Assembly (NCBI RefSeq): GCF_033473495.1
Contig: NC_088939.1
Coordinates: 1,302,001-1,366,000, forward strand
Source: Cercospora beticola
Taxonomy: Eukaryota; Ascomycota; Dothideomycetes; Mycosphaerellales; Mycosphaerellaceae
DNA: 64,000 nt
Direction of reading: 5' to 3'
The first letter of the stretch is position 1. Every line of letters begins with the position of its first letter. The position numbers and the translations under genes were made by a program. Shown piece by piece: positions 1 through 11,253 of this stretch. The notes below the pieces were generated by a model. It made no database searches and had not been told where the DNA came from. It worked only from the letters and a program-made list of their open reading frames with translations.

Positions 1-422
1 GCAATGAGGAGAGATCCACAAGAGAGACACGCTTGGATCGAAGAGTCTTTATTGCTTGTGGTCAAATTTTCTGTTCGCTGAGTCTGCAAGTAAGCTGAAA
101 CTGCAGGTGAGCTTGCAAGCAGAGCCTGGGAAGCAGCGTCTAGATGGGCTGCACGTGCAGACGCGGCCATCGAAGCCATATCGTTGACATGTCTATGCAG
201 TGGTGAAGCTCGAAGTCGAAATGAGATTTTGGTGGCGCCGGGAAGTGCAGGCGCTAGCGGCTGGCTGCATGCTCGTGCACTCGTCGTGCATGACTGCCGC
301 ACGACCCATGCCAAACTCTAATTTGTGCATCGCAGCTTCAATCCACGACAAGACAAGGGTTCAAGAAAACATTCGAGTTCTGCTTCTCGGCATCAACAAG
401 TTCGCGTTGAGCACCGCCCTCG
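1..422. other. upstream region of DBR1
   Basis: No gene is supported here. The only forward reading frame of any length (from position 200) overlaps the DBR1 start in another frame and has no recognisable domain. The stretch probably holds the promoter and 5' leader of the debranching-enzyme gene that starts at 423. Confidence 0.5.
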
Positions 423-2159
423 ATGACAGTCCAATTACAAGAATCGCATGGAGTCCGACTCGCGGTCGAAGGCTGCGGCCATGGCACACTCCACGCCATC
501 TACGCATCAATCGAAGAAGCTTGCAAACAAAAGGGTTGGCCTGGAATCGATTTGCTCATCATCGGCGGAGACTTTCAGTCTGTACGAAATGCCTACGATC
601 TGAATTGTGTCAGCATGCCACCGAAATATCGGTCCATGTGTGATTTCCACGAATACTACTCTGGCCAACGGACTGCTCCCTACTTGACAATCTTCGTTGG
701 CGGAAACCACGAGGCGAGTAACTACCTGTTCGAGTCGTACTACGGAGGTTGGGTCGCGCCAAACATCTACTACATGGGTGCTGCGAATGTGCTACGACTT
801 GGTCCACTCCGAATTGCTGGGCTGAGTGGGATCTGGAAGGGATTCGACTATCGCAAGCCACATTTTGAGCGACTGCCGTACAATGAGTCTGACCTGAAGA
901 GCATCTATCATGTTCGAGAACTGGATGTGCGGAAATTGCTACAGATCCGAACACAAGTCGACATCGGAGTCAGTCATGACTGGCCTCAGGGTATTGAGTG
1001 GAAGGGCAACTGGAAGAGACTTTTCAGCAAAAAGAGTCACTTTGAAGACGATGCAAGAAGCGGGAAATTGGGGAGTGTTGCCGCGAAGCAGGTACTGGAA
1101 CGACTACGACCGAGGTATTGGTTTTCCGCGCATTTACACTGCAAGTTTGCTGCTGTGGTACAGCATGAACGCCACAATGCGACACTGCCGCAGCAGACTG
1201 CGCCTTCCGGTACTAGCTCATTCGCTGTGCCAGCGAATAACGGAGACGAGGTCGATCTCAATGGTGCAGAAGCCATTGACCCCGCTCCACCTGCTAAGAA
1301 TGACGACGAGATCAATCTCGACCTCGACGACGAACCAGAGGCGGTGGTAGAGAAATCCATTGCTGCTACAAGGCCCGTCAATAATGACGAGGTTGAGTTG
1401 GACCTTGACGACGGTGACAGCGCGCCTGTTGGAACAGCTGGCAATCGGTCCCAAAGTGAGAAGGACCAGACAGAAGAAGAGGCACGTCTGGCTGCAGCGC
1501 GAGCTGCGTTGCCTGCTTCTTTCGCACCTCGCAAGCAACCCGAACCGATCGAACACCCTCCCGAGATCACCAATACCGAGACATGCTTTCTCGCGCTCGA
1601 TAAATGTCTACCGAGCCGTGATTTCCTGCAGCTCCTGGATGCCTCAACTGAGCCAGTGCACGATCGTGAGCGACCACTCAAGCTTCACTACGATCGCGAG
1701 TGGCTTGCTATAACACGTGCATTTGCTCAGAGTGAACCGACAGTGGTTGGGAACCCAGATGCCAAAGTACCGTTTGCGAAGACAGAAGCGGAGTACAAGG
1801 AGTTGATTGAGAACGAGCGCAAGTGGATCGATGCGAACATCTCCGACGAGAAACTTGTAGTTCCCGAGAACTTTGTTGTGACCGCACCAGTGTACGATGG
1901 CGGCGATTTCCGCAGCCCACAGTACCAGCAGGTGAAGGAGTTTCCTAATCCTCAGACAGCAGCGTTCTGCCAACTTCTGCAAATTCCCAACGCGCTCGAA
2001 ATAAGTGAGGAGGAGATTGCGAGTCGACTCCAAGCTGGTCCTCGTCCAGATACAGAGTTCCATGGGGGGCGAGGTCGCGGGAGAGGAGGCTTTCGAGGCG
2101 ATCGCGGCGGACGTGGGAGAGGGCGCGGCGGTGGCAGAGGCAGATTTCGAGGCCGATGA
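423..2159 (+). CDS. DBR1: RNA lariat debranching enzyme
   Basis: Hydrolyses the 2'-5' branch bond of excised intron lariats in the nucleus so they can be degraded. One uninterrupted exon of 578 residues. The N-terminus shows the metallophosphoesterase blocks of DBR1: VEGCGHG near residue 16, GGDFQSVRN near 48, the GGNHEASNY metal-binding block near 97, and WFSAHLHCKFAA near 236. An acidic, low-complexity middle (residues about 265-350, DEVDL-like repeats) and the DBR1 C-terminal domain follow. The protein ends in an arginine-glycine-rich tail, which is longer than in yeast Dbr1. The ATG at 423 leaves about 10 residues ahead of the conserved start, which is normal. The gene converges on SEN54; only 148 bp separate the stop codons. 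Confidence 0.95.
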   Translation: MTVQLQESHGVRLAVEGCGHGTLHAIYASIEEACKQKGWPGIDLLIIGGDFQSVRNAYDLNCVSMPPKYRSMCDFHEYYSGQRTAPYLTIFVGGNHEASNYLFESYYGGWVAPNIYYMGAANVLRLGPLRIAGLSGIWKGFDYRKPHFERLPYNESDLKSIYHVRELDVRKLLQIRTQVDIGVSHDWPQGIEWKGNWKRLFSKKSHFEDDARSGKLGSVAAKQVLERLRPRYWFSAHLHCKFAAVVQHERHNATLPQQTAPSGTSSFAVPANNGDEVDLNGAEAIDPAPPAKNDDEINLDLDDEPEAVVEKSIAATRPVNNDEVELDLDDGDSAPVGTAGNRSQSEKDQTEEEARLAAARAALPASFAPRKQPEPIEHPPEITNTETCFLALDKCLPSRDFLQLLDASTEPVHDRERPLKLHYDREWLAITRAFAQSEPTVVGNPDAKVPFAKTEAEYKELIENERKWIDANISDEKLVVPENFVVTAPVYDGGDFRSPQYQQVKEFPNPQTAAFCQLLQIPNALEISEEEIASRLQAGPRPDTEFHGGRGRGRGGFRGDRGGRGRGRGGGRGRFRGR

Positions 2160-2307
2160 TTTAAGAGACATCGATGGACCGGTCTCCCCAATAGCGCTGT
2201 ATCGGTTCCAGAATCGGACCGGGTGTCTGAGTAGACACCACCCGACGCCTCCCGCACTATGCGCTGGCGGGTTCGAGAAAATTGGAAGCCTGTCAAGACG
2301 CTCGACC

Positions 2308-3675
2308 TCACCGCCCACCTCTACCTCTTCCTCTACCACCTCTCCCGCCCCCACGATCACCTCTCTTTCCTCCACGACCGCTCTGCGTCCGTTCGTAAAT
2401 CTTTTCGCGCCCAAAAGCAGCATCAGCCAATCTCAAGTAACTCGTCACACCTTGGTCCACAACTGCCAAGATGACGTTTTTGTAACCATGCTTCAGCTTT
2501 GTATACATTTGCGCATCGTCCTTGGGAGGGTCGTAAGGAGTCGTCTCGAGTAATGCGCTCAGCTGGTCAAGAGTCGGTGCACCAACCTCTCGAGCGTTGA
2601 CGACTGCGATTCGGAAGTCCGGATCAATGGGGTTGGACTTCTTGAAGTGTGCTGATCCGGGTTTCCAGACGTGGTAGGTGATGCGGAAGTTGGGATCTGT
2701 GGTTGCGTCGTGGGGTGTTTCTGGTGCTTGTGAAGTGGCTGGATCGTGGAAGTTGATGATTGCCAGGCGGCGGTAGATGGTGTGGTAGTCTCGATAGAGG
2801 TCGTTTGACACCATGGGTCCTTCGACTTGTCGGTTATGTTGCTGCTTTAGAGCAGCTTCTGGGCTTTGCGCAAAAATGTATGCGAGTCCTGCAATGGAGT
2901 CGCGAAGTCCTGTTCGCCAGGTTCGTTTCGGTGAAGGAGGATAACACTCTGATCCGATTGGCGGGCCTGTGGATTTCCAAGATGGTGCTCGAAGGACGAT
3001 GTAGCCAGCTCGCTTGAGACCTGTGTATACGGAGAATCGTTCGAAAGTCAGTGCACCTTCGTAGCTCTCCTCATCCCCGAGAAACATTGCATAGCCAGCT
3101 TGTACGCTCATTGGCAGGCCAAATTCATCCTCATCGTCGTCGCCCTCCGCTTTCGGCCACCTGATGTCCATCGTGCCTCGCTCGAGTAGGTAGAGTGCTT
3201 CTTCAGGCCACATCCAGATTCGTACGCCGCGTAATTCATCGTCGCCAAGAGGATCCTCATGAGCTGGCAGGACTCTGCCCATCTTGATGAAAAGCGGACC
3301 TTTCGGGTTGATGGCATAGCACATGTTTGTCTCTGGGTGGTAAGTGGCGATCGTGTGACCTTTGGGTTGATGAGTCCTTTCGAATGCGAGTGCATTGTGC
3401 ATGGCTTGCCGTGATGCCGCCAAAATGTTAGTCTGGAGGGCCGTGGCATGAGGTTCGAAATCTTTTTCTCCGCGCTTGGGAATTTTGGCATCGCCTGTGC
3501 TGTATTGCAGTCGTTTATTAGTTCGAGTTCGAGATGAAAGGCGAGTTCAAAGGATATGATGGACTTACGATATTGAACTCAAAAATCGAAAATCTTGCGT
3601 TTCGTCCGAGAGGTCGATGTCTTCGCCGCTGAGGCCGGCGCCCCTCGGTATGGTATCCTCATCTGCGTCCGCCAT
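2308..3675 (-). CDS. SEN54: tRNA-splicing endonuclease subunit Sen54
   Basis: Structural subunit of the tetrameric endonuclease that cuts introns out of pre-tRNA. Two exons, 3675-3569 and 3499-2308. The intron starts GTAAGTCC and ends TACAG, and the splice is in phase, giving 432 residues. Just after the junction is the family hallmark IPKRGEKDFEP, followed by the Sen54 N-terminal domain (WPEEALYLLERG) and a C-terminal endonuclease-fold region (FKKSNPIDPDFRIAVVNAR). The tail is an RG-rich stretch of about 25 residues. Start chosen at MADADEDT; no other in-frame ATG lies in the leader, and the frame further upstream begins only at a TTG. Converges with DBR1 and is divergent from the small gene at 3905. 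Confidence 0.92.
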
Positions 3676-3904
3676 GATCTTGTGCGTGACTTCGACCAAG
3701 GGCAGTGGTGCAGTGTTGGCGTGAACCTTTGAGGAGTCTTCTCTGACTGGACGAGGAAAGTCCAAAGTCTTGGCACTGGGCTCGCCACGTCCTCACTTCT
3801 CCAACTTCGCCGTGCACTTTCCCCTGCACACAACATCAACCAGAAACTGTACATCACGCGGAATCAGATTCAGACTCGACATTCAGTCACTCAATCTCGC
3901 TCAG
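3676..3904. promoter_or_regulatory. bidirectional promoter, SEN54 / small gene
   Basis: The 229 bp between two divergent start codons must carry both promoters. I see no clear TATA box. Inference from gene arrangement only. Confidence 0.4.
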
Positions 3905-4248
3905 ATGGCTCAACCTACACCCGACGACGAACTTCTTCTCATTGTACGCGATTTGCCCGGATGCGCCCGGAGTCCACCATGATTAACGCGATGTAGTTGC
4001 TCCGCAACCTCCGCAATGTAGTCTACACGTTTGGCGAGAGCAGCAAGCAGCATATGTCAATGCGCGCTATGGTTCTGGAACATTTGGAGGAGATGCGACG
4101 AAAAGGTCTCACGACGAATCTCAATCTGGCGCGGCAACAGGAACGGCAAATGCAGGGAGTTGAGCAGACTTCAGTTCAAACTGGAACTCAACAGCCTGAT
4201 GACTTGCCACAACTGATGGAGACTCTGGCTACGCTCAAACTCGAATGA
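3905..4248 (+). CDS. small helical protein of unknown function
   Basis: Two exons, 3905-3943 and 3997-4248, around a 53-bp intron (GTACGC ... GATTAAC ... TGTAG) that restores an uninterrupted frame of 96 residues beginning MAQPTPDDELLLI. The exon 2 product begins LLRNLRNVVYTFGESSKQH and looks amphipathic-helical with a glutamine-rich linker and a leucine-rich end. That shape recalls small subunits of kinetochore, Mediator or similar nuclear complexes, but I do not recognise the family. Divergent from SEN54. Short frames just after the stop (about 4272-4390) could be a missed 3' exon. Confidence 0.6.
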
Positions 4249-4760
4249 TCGAATGAGCAGTTGCACAACTACATGCGTATAGGCTCGCTGCTCATTCGAG
4301 ATGAGTGGCAGGTCCGAAGACGAACGACAAGTACGGATCGAACAAAAGCCGGTGCTCAAGGCCATGAGAGCTGCAATGCGACAAGCCTAGAATGAATGTT
4401 TTGGATCCCTTGTATACTCTAGTTTCACCGTTTGCAAGAGCATTTCATTGCGTGCTTGTCTAGATGTTGGTGAAACGTCGCAGGCATGAACATCACCATT
4501 CGGTAGGCACGAATGCTGTCGGCAATGTACAGCAATGGAGAGAGCAAGTCTTGGTACGTATGACTTTCGGCATCATGCTCGAACATGGACATACTTTGAC
4601 TTGTCATACGCTCGCACTATTCGATCAACACACTCGGCGATCTATGCCAAGATCAGGAGCGGGGAATAAGCTGGACCACTTTGCGGTTCCGCGTGAATCG
4701 AGACACACTTAAGGACGATCGCTGCACATCTGCAAACCCGGAAAGACAGATTGGAGAATA
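4249..4760. other. intergenic, no Zn2Cys6 exon found
   Basis: I searched the forward strand here for the zinc-cluster exon expected upstream of the transcription-factor gene starting at 4761 and found no CxxC-x6-C pattern in any frame. Short frames of 30-80 codons exist on both strands with no recognisable content. Confidence 0.45.
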
Positions 4761-6310
4761 ATGAAGCGAATGTCATTCTCGGCCAACATTCACAGCTCGC
4801 CGGACTGTAACAGTCCCTGGCAGTCTTCGACAGATACCGTTGCCCACGAGGGACGTCATGCCACACAAAAGACATATCCGTTCAGGAACTACTGGACCGC
4901 ACCTGGAGGCCTGAGTGAGGCATTGGTGCCTCTTCCCAGCAAACAGGATGCCGAGTTGATGATTGATAAATTCTTCCTCCATGTTGACCCTCTTTATCCA
5001 ATCACCCCACAGGCAGTATTCAGAGCTAGAGCCGAAAGCTTCTGGGCGTCCTCGCAAGAGTCCAAATTCGTGGTCTTGCATACAGTTACGACCTGACTGA
5101 CTCTTTTCATTCGCTCTCAGGAACGCTGCCGATGCTATTGAAGTGGCTCTCATCTACATCATTCTGGCCACGGGTCGCTTGTTCATTACGGACCAAGGCT
5201 CTGTCGACCTTGTATCACCAGAAACGTTCCTCTCTTGCGCATATCGCGCACTTTGCCTTTCGTCGTTTTTAAGCAAGTGGTCGTTACAAAGCATCCAAGT
5301 GCTGATACTCATCTGCAATTACTTTGTGATGAACAACCGCACTGCCGACTCGTGGACATTCTCGGGCATCATTCAGAAACAAGCATATGGGCTTGGTCTT
5401 CACAAGCTGCCTCCGAAAACTGCCGCTGTGTCTGAGAAGCAGCTTCGCTATCGCTTGTGGCAGGCTCTTATGTTCCAGGACGTGTCCCTCTCTTACTATC
5501 TTCAACTAGTGCCGTTGACATGCCAGCACAGTATCGACGCAAGCGCACTCTCGAACGTCGATGAAGGAGACAACCGCCCTGGACTGCGGATGCAAGAGTT
5601 ACTCGCGACGGGGCCAGTCGTCAGCGATCTTGCCTTTCTAACCTGTCAATCTGACGTGAGCTATGTTCGGGCGATGTGGCAGTTCGCCAAATTCATGCAG
5701 GTGAATATTTGTCTCCCTGGGGCCCTGGCGCGACCCGTGGTGAGAGACAGTGCTCACAAAGCCGCTTTGATCTTGGAACTCCAGAGTCTCTACAATGGTC
5801 TGGACCCACCTTATAATACTACGGCCTCCAACAACCACGATCACCGGACATGGAGACAGATAATCATGGTCGCGAGCAACTACCATTTCGCATTCACTAT
5901 GCTCCATCTGGCTGAAAATGCGGAGTCTGATGTCCGACGAGATTTGCACGAGGCGCTCAAAGCGTCTGCCAAAGCGATGGCCTGCTTTTTCACACTTATC
6001 GCCGCAGAGCCTCAACACGCGGCAATGTGGGCTCCTGCAAATACCAGAGCTTACGCGCAAGCAGTACGTACGATCGGTAGTCATCATCTAGATACTGATA
6101 GCTGATGTCTGTTAAAAGGTCATGATCAAGAAGATGTTCTCGCTTGTCGACCAGCAGCAGCAACGCGAGGAAGATCCATGGCTACAATTGGTCAAAGGAG
6201 ATTTCGATCGATATATCGACATACTTGTCCATACACATGGCGCACCTGGATTTGAACAGATGAAGAAAGAGCGCCTCTCCAAACTCCTCGGTGGACAAGT
6301 CATGAGTTAG
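4761..6310 (+). CDS. fungal-specific TF-domain protein lacking the zinc cluster (possible pseudogene)
   Basis: Encodes the middle homology region typical of fungal Zn2Cys6 regulators (Fungal_trans-like): NYWTAPGGL, a PLYPITPQAVF block, SWTFSGIIQKQAYGLGLH, YRLWQALMFQD and AMWQFAKFMQ, each with a counterpart in the next gene. Coding segments are 4761 to about 5058, 5121-6063 and 6119-6310. The last intron (6064-6118, GTACGT...AAAG) is clean and matches the paralog's. The first junction is problematic: the acceptor CTCTCAG at 5120 looks real, but no canonical donor gives the right phase; the best in-phase site begins GTCCAA. No DNA-binding finger precedes it. It is either a truncated regulator or a decaying duplicate of the 6600 gene. 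Confidence 0.6.
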
Positions 6311-6599
6311 CTCCATCCCTGAGAGGCGAGAAAGACTGCAAGAGGGTGTCTTTCAACGTCAGCATACTGGATTAACTTTGGGTACGTGACGTTCGTGGTA
6401 GATTCAGGCACGATGCCGGGACGCACCACTGCGGATGTTCTGCATTCCTTGAAGCAGATGAAGACAAAAGTGGCAGCCAAGTCACGGAGAGAGGCGCTGG
6501 GATTGGCTGTATATAGATCCATCTTGTTTACCCCGCACACATCTCATCCCTTCGACACGCACCTGTTGGCTGTACGCAAAACCATGCGCTCCAGCTACT

Positions 6600-8593
6600 A
6601 TGAGCTCGCAGGACGAAGGCAGAGGTTTTGGGCAGCCGCCTGGCTCATCTCGCGACGATGCTGTTGCCCCAGGAACCTCCAGCACCGTGGTCCAGGTTGA
6701 TGACTCTAACAACCAACATAAACTCAACAAGAAGCGCAACAAACCCACCTTGAATTGCCTTAAATGCGTCGAAAGGAAGACCAGATGTGATCGAGCACGG
6801 CCGTCTTGCTTCGCTTGGTGTGTATTAGCCTTCCTTCCGGGACTATTCTCACGCTCACATCCGGCCTCAGCACCCGACGCGAAACCCAGTGCGAGTACAC
6901 CAACGTGGCCAACATTATTGCTGAGGCAGGCCAAGTTGGTAAATGTAAACGTCGACGGCGGACCCATGAAAGGGATTCCGAAGGCCAAGTGGGAGTGCAA
7001 TACTCCCCTACGCGAACACCAGCGTTCGTGGGCGAAGTGGAAATCTTCGACAATCTCAATGCACCATCCTACACATCCAACGATGAGCAATTTCAACAGC
7101 AGAACTTGCTAATGGCTCCCCAGAATGATTGCGACATCAGTAGCATGTCACCAATCTTCGCCGACGTCGTTGCGACTTTCTCCCCCGTGGTCATACATAC
7201 GCCAGGAGCACCTGCTTCGCATGAACAACATGCCTTGCTGAATCTCTTCGGCACAGGTTCGCAGCATCCCTTTCGTAAGTTCTTCAGAACGCGTCCCCCG
7301 ACCGCGCTAGAATCAGGGCTAACACCACCCGCCGTGCAGAGAACTATTGGACCGAGAACGGCGGATTGTTTGAGGTTATTGCAGGTCTGCCGTCCAAAGT
7401 ACAGGCCGACTTTCTAGTACGGACATATTTCGAGAGCATCGACCCAATCTACCCTATTATCGCCCACGAAACCTTTCTTGCGGAATTTGAGCGCTTTTGG
7501 CGACTTTCGGATGAGGAAAAACAGAAATACGATCCTACGCATGTTGCACTTCAGTTCGCTGTTTTCGCTGCGGCGACCCAACATACTGGCAATGATGGCT
7601 TTGTAACGGACCACGAGAACATGTCGGAGTTCTATCTAAGTTGCTGTCACCAAAGCTTATGTATATCGAGCTACTTGAACCGGATCTCTATTCCGACCAT
7701 CCAGACCATGGTGCTGATCTGCCATTTCCTGATGGCTTGTGACCGAATAACAGACGCCTGGACCATTGCTGGCATCATGCAGCGGCAAATCTATGGGTTA
7801 AAATTGCACCATAAACCAGGACACGAAACGTCAAGCAATGGCGCTAACAAAACGCGGATCCAGTATCGCCTGTGGCAAGCTGCGATGTTTCAAGACACTG
7901 GCCTCTCACTGCAGATGAGCCTTCCTCCTACGACCATGTATCATACATTGGACGTCGAGTCTCTGCGAGAAGCCGAATCATTGAGCCCAAGCGGGTTCGG
8001 CACGACTGACAAAGCGTACATTTGAGCGATGTGGCAATACTCTGAATTTGTCCAGACCAATATCTGCATCCTCAGGTCTCGTGAACAACCGCTGGGTCTC
8101 GACGTCGCTCACAAGCAGCAAGTGATCGCTCGCTTTCGAGATCTCTACAGTTCACGGGACGAGCCATTCTGTCTGTTCGGATCCAATCGATTCGATGGCC
8201 TTCCTCCACGCCTCCTCTATCAAACTGCTACGGTTGCCATCAACTACTTTCATGCGCTTGCGTTGCTTTACCTCGATGAGGACAATGGTGCCGGGACTAC
8301 AACTGATACCTCTGGGGTTATCACTTCCTGTCACGAAGGTATGCTGGCGTTCTTCGCGATGATCAGGCTATGCCCCAGCAAGGCAAATGCATGGGGACCT
8401 GCTCACAATCGCACTTTCGCCATGGCTGTGAGTACTTCATCCCTCTCTAGCAATTTGCATGACTGAGGTCGTAGCTGACAACGCGGCGATGCAGACTATG
8501 CTTGGAACACTATTGCCGATCCAGCGAAAAGAATCACGGCAAGTGGGCGCCGACGATTTTCAGTACATGCAAGGCAAGAGCGATCTTGACTGA
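6600..8593 (+). pseudogene. Zn(II)2Cys6 transcription factor interrupted by an in-frame TGA
   Basis: Exons 6600-6817, 6871-7274, 7340-8427 and 8495-8593 splice in phase. The first junction rebuilds a perfect zinc cluster at residues 53-80: CLKC, then RC, PSC, FAC and QC with spacing C-x2-C-x6-C-x5-C-x2-C-x6-C. A basic linker and the fungal TF homology domain follow (NYWTENGGLFEV, DPIYPIIAHETF, DAWTIAGIMQRQIYGLKLH). At 8023-8025 the frame hits TGA at codon 436 of an expected 603. The frame then continues open with AMWQYSEFVQTNICI, aligned to AMWQFAKFMQVNICL of the upstream paralog, where the same codon is CGG. It looks like one CGA-to-TGA change. A protein truncated after the DNA-binding domain could still be made. 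Confidence 0.7.
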
Positions 8594-9273
8594 TACATTC
8601 GTATATTCGACAGAGCGCATGGTTCCCTCGAGTTCGAGCGATCGCGACAAGCACGTTTGACAAATCTAAAAGTCTTGCTTGCACTGGCATGACAGTTGTC
8701 GCAGACTTCTCGACATTTCGTGTGCATTGTAACCCACAATCTGCATCAAGCCATCTCCGAAAGACATGCATTCATGGTGTTGCCAAATCAAATGGCAATA
8801 TGATGGGAGTAGTCTCGAGCTTGGACAACGTTTCACAGCAACGGTAATAAGATGGAGATAACATGCACCTGAAACATTCTCCGCGATTCAAATATTGACA
8901 TGCAGATGGTTCACACCTCCAATTGGCAGCACAGTGTCGCAAAGATCTAGCGGGATCGTCGTGTTCGCAGATGTTCGTAGTACGACGAGATCTGCGAGCC
9001 CTCAATCGAGCCAATGCTCGCCTCGGCGATTAATCACTACGGTGTTGATTGTGGCCTAGCCGCTTTTGACCCTTGTTGTATGCACAGCTAGGTGTTGTGG
9101 CATGAACGAAAGAACCGCTCTCGGAGATCAGGTGATGGAATCTTGGACATCATTGTTCGTTTTTCGCGCTATCTCTACATCGGAACCATATCTGAGCTAA
9201 AAGGCGATGGCTTGTTCCAAACTAGAAATGCCTCTTATGCGTCGGCGCCCAAACTTTTATCCAGATTCAGTGC
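8594..9273. other. intergenic
   Basis: Short frames only on both strands. No splice-linked coding sequence or RNA gene is recognised. It separates the 3' end of the transcription-factor duplicate from the 3' end of the secreted-protein gene. Confidence 0.5.
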
Positions 9274-9954
9274 TCAAAGCGCTGGCATCCTACCAGCGTT
9301 GCCCGCTGCCAAAAGTTCCGCAACCGCAGCAGCTTGATTCACTGGAATGCCAAAAACAGCGGATGGGATCGTCAAGAAGCCATCAAGGGTCTTGATCTTG
9401 CAGTCGGCCAAGTCGTAGTTGAAGTTCATGTCGGCATGGATATTCACAGGAAGAGCGATCACGCGTGGACCAAGTTCCTGTAGAGAATCAGCTATAGACT
9501 CGGGAACGGAAATACAACGCTATTGACTTACGATCTCTAGCTCAGTGTGGCTCGTGCCGTTGGGAGAGTTGATGGTCGATGGGTCAATGGTTGGATATAC
9601 TCGGTAGAAGATTTGCCTGACTCCCAGAGCGAAGTTTCGAGTTGTTGATGCGTCTGGAGCGATGGTGATCGGAGGTGCACCGTTGATGTATCTGGTTGAC
9701 GGTCAGTACTGCCGCTTTCTGCGCCTTCAATGGCATATGGTAAAGACTTACAGCAGCAACTTGGCATCCGGCTTCAGGGGAAGCTGTTGCAAGAATCTCG
9801 CAGTAGCGCCTGGTGTTTGGTCGCTGAATGCTGGGGCCACGCCATCAAGCTGGGCCGCGCGATACTCATCGGTGCATGCTGCTTGTCGCTCCACGACAGG
9901 TGATGCAAGTGAGGCACCCAAGAGGGTCAAAACGGTGAGAAATTTGGCAATCAT
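9274..9954 (-). CDS. small secreted protein, three exons
   Basis: Exons 9954-9752, 9691-9532 and 9477-9274 join in phase (GTAAGT donors; CCAG and ACAG acceptors) to give 188 residues. The N-terminus is a signal peptide (MIAKFLTVLTLLGASLAS) followed by PVVERQ, which resembles a short pro-segment. The mature part has two cysteines and one NGT sequon, and no domain I recognise. It ends in an alanine-rich helix. Secretion is well supported; function is unknown. Size and low cysteine number fit either a small extracellular enzyme or an effector-like protein. Confidence 0.75.
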
Positions 9955-11253
9955 GGTGGAAGGAAGTATGGAATGTGATAGATGTCAATATGGAAGATGT
10001 TGAAGGTAGTATTTCGTTGATCCCTGCTGAGACGAGCAAGCTAATAAGTATGTATGCTTCACTACATGGGCGACGGAGATGTGACGGCCATAGGTGGTGC
10101 ATTGGTGGCTGCGTGGTGGCTTGGTGGGGAAGGTGATGATCTTCAGCAGATCTGGGGTAGTTTTGGGTAGTGTAAAGCATCTCCTCGCTATTCACCTTCG
10201 AAGTGGACTGTATTTGATGGTCGTTCGACGGCTTTAAAGTGCCCGCCTATGCGATTCCTCGGACGTCTTCCCAAGTTCTGTACAGGTGTACTGGCTTGGA
10301 ACCATTTCTATTCGGATCATGCCGTGAAGCGGTAAGTGCTAACAAACCAGAGGATGTACCTGCTGAAAGTCATGCGATCGCTCATCTTGCAGTTCTGCAG
10401 CCTCGTGCGTCGGTGGCCGCGAGTGGCTACGCTGGGTCACAAAGTCTTTGTGCTGCTGTTGGTGATATGAGATTCATCGTAAAGGCTGCGATCAGTCGCT
10501 CTCGACGTTTCAATTTTGACAGAAATGCCGATCCATCTTGATGTCTGCTCTGAGGTAATGTGTACGAACGCTACGACTTGGCAGTCCGGTACAGGCTGTG
10601 CCTGTCTACCCACAAGGTGGACGGCAACTTGACTGAACTCCCTTGATGGCAACATGCTTTCGATATGGGATGCAGCGCCAGATCGCAGCGACAGCGTGGT
10701 CGAGCGCGAGTTGGTCCTTGATTCAAATTCTGAAATCCGTGATGTTCTGCAGGCCAATCTCTTGAATTATGAACAGAAAAGTGTTGTTTGTAACATGAAA
10801 TCGGAATGGGGCAAGGTGGAAGGAGTGCAAGTCGAAAAGGCTTGGCGGATGCCTCAGGCAGCATCGACTGATCGCCAACTTCCTCTACTCCACTCTACTC
10901 TACTCTACTTTACTTTAACGTGGATCACGACTACCAGCATAGACGCGTGAGAACCAAACCATTCATTGATATGCTCCGGCGCAATTACCTACTCCAATGA
11001 TGAGCTCTCTTCCTTCCTTCCACCAAATCGCGACTTCGGCCCCGTGAGCATTGGGAAATCTACCCCGCGCCATGCGGAGATAGCGTGGCACCCCGGAGAC
11101 ACCGAACGACATCCGATCAGTGCCATTCATCATGCATCAGCAACGACGACGTATGTAAGGTCTGCCAGCGCCAACGTACTCGTGGCTTGACATCCTCACG
11201 CCCTCTTCTCTCCCTCCATAGCATTGTCATCGACCCTGCCTCGAAATCCGGCG
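9955..11253. other. long intergenic region
   Basis: About 1.3 kb between the divergent starts of the secreted-protein gene and the F-box gene. Short frames occur on both strands but none shows a domain or consistent splicing. It contains the CTCTA-type repeat noted separately and presumably both promoters. Confidence 0.5.
10879..10916. repeat. CTCTA-type low-complexity repeat
   Basis: An imperfect pentamer tract (units CTCTA, CTTTA, CTCCA) of about 38 bp in intergenic DNA. Seen directly; no function inferred. Confidence 0.7.

Noticed and set aside
1037..1681. 214-codon reverse frame
   Set aside because: Antisense shadow of the acidic repeat region of DBR1; serine/arginine-rich composition is the mirror of the coding strand.
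8023..8025. Programmed stop-codon readthrough in the transcription factor
   Set aside because: Known fungal readthrough favours TGA followed by CTA; here the next codon is GCG. A nonsense mutation is simpler.
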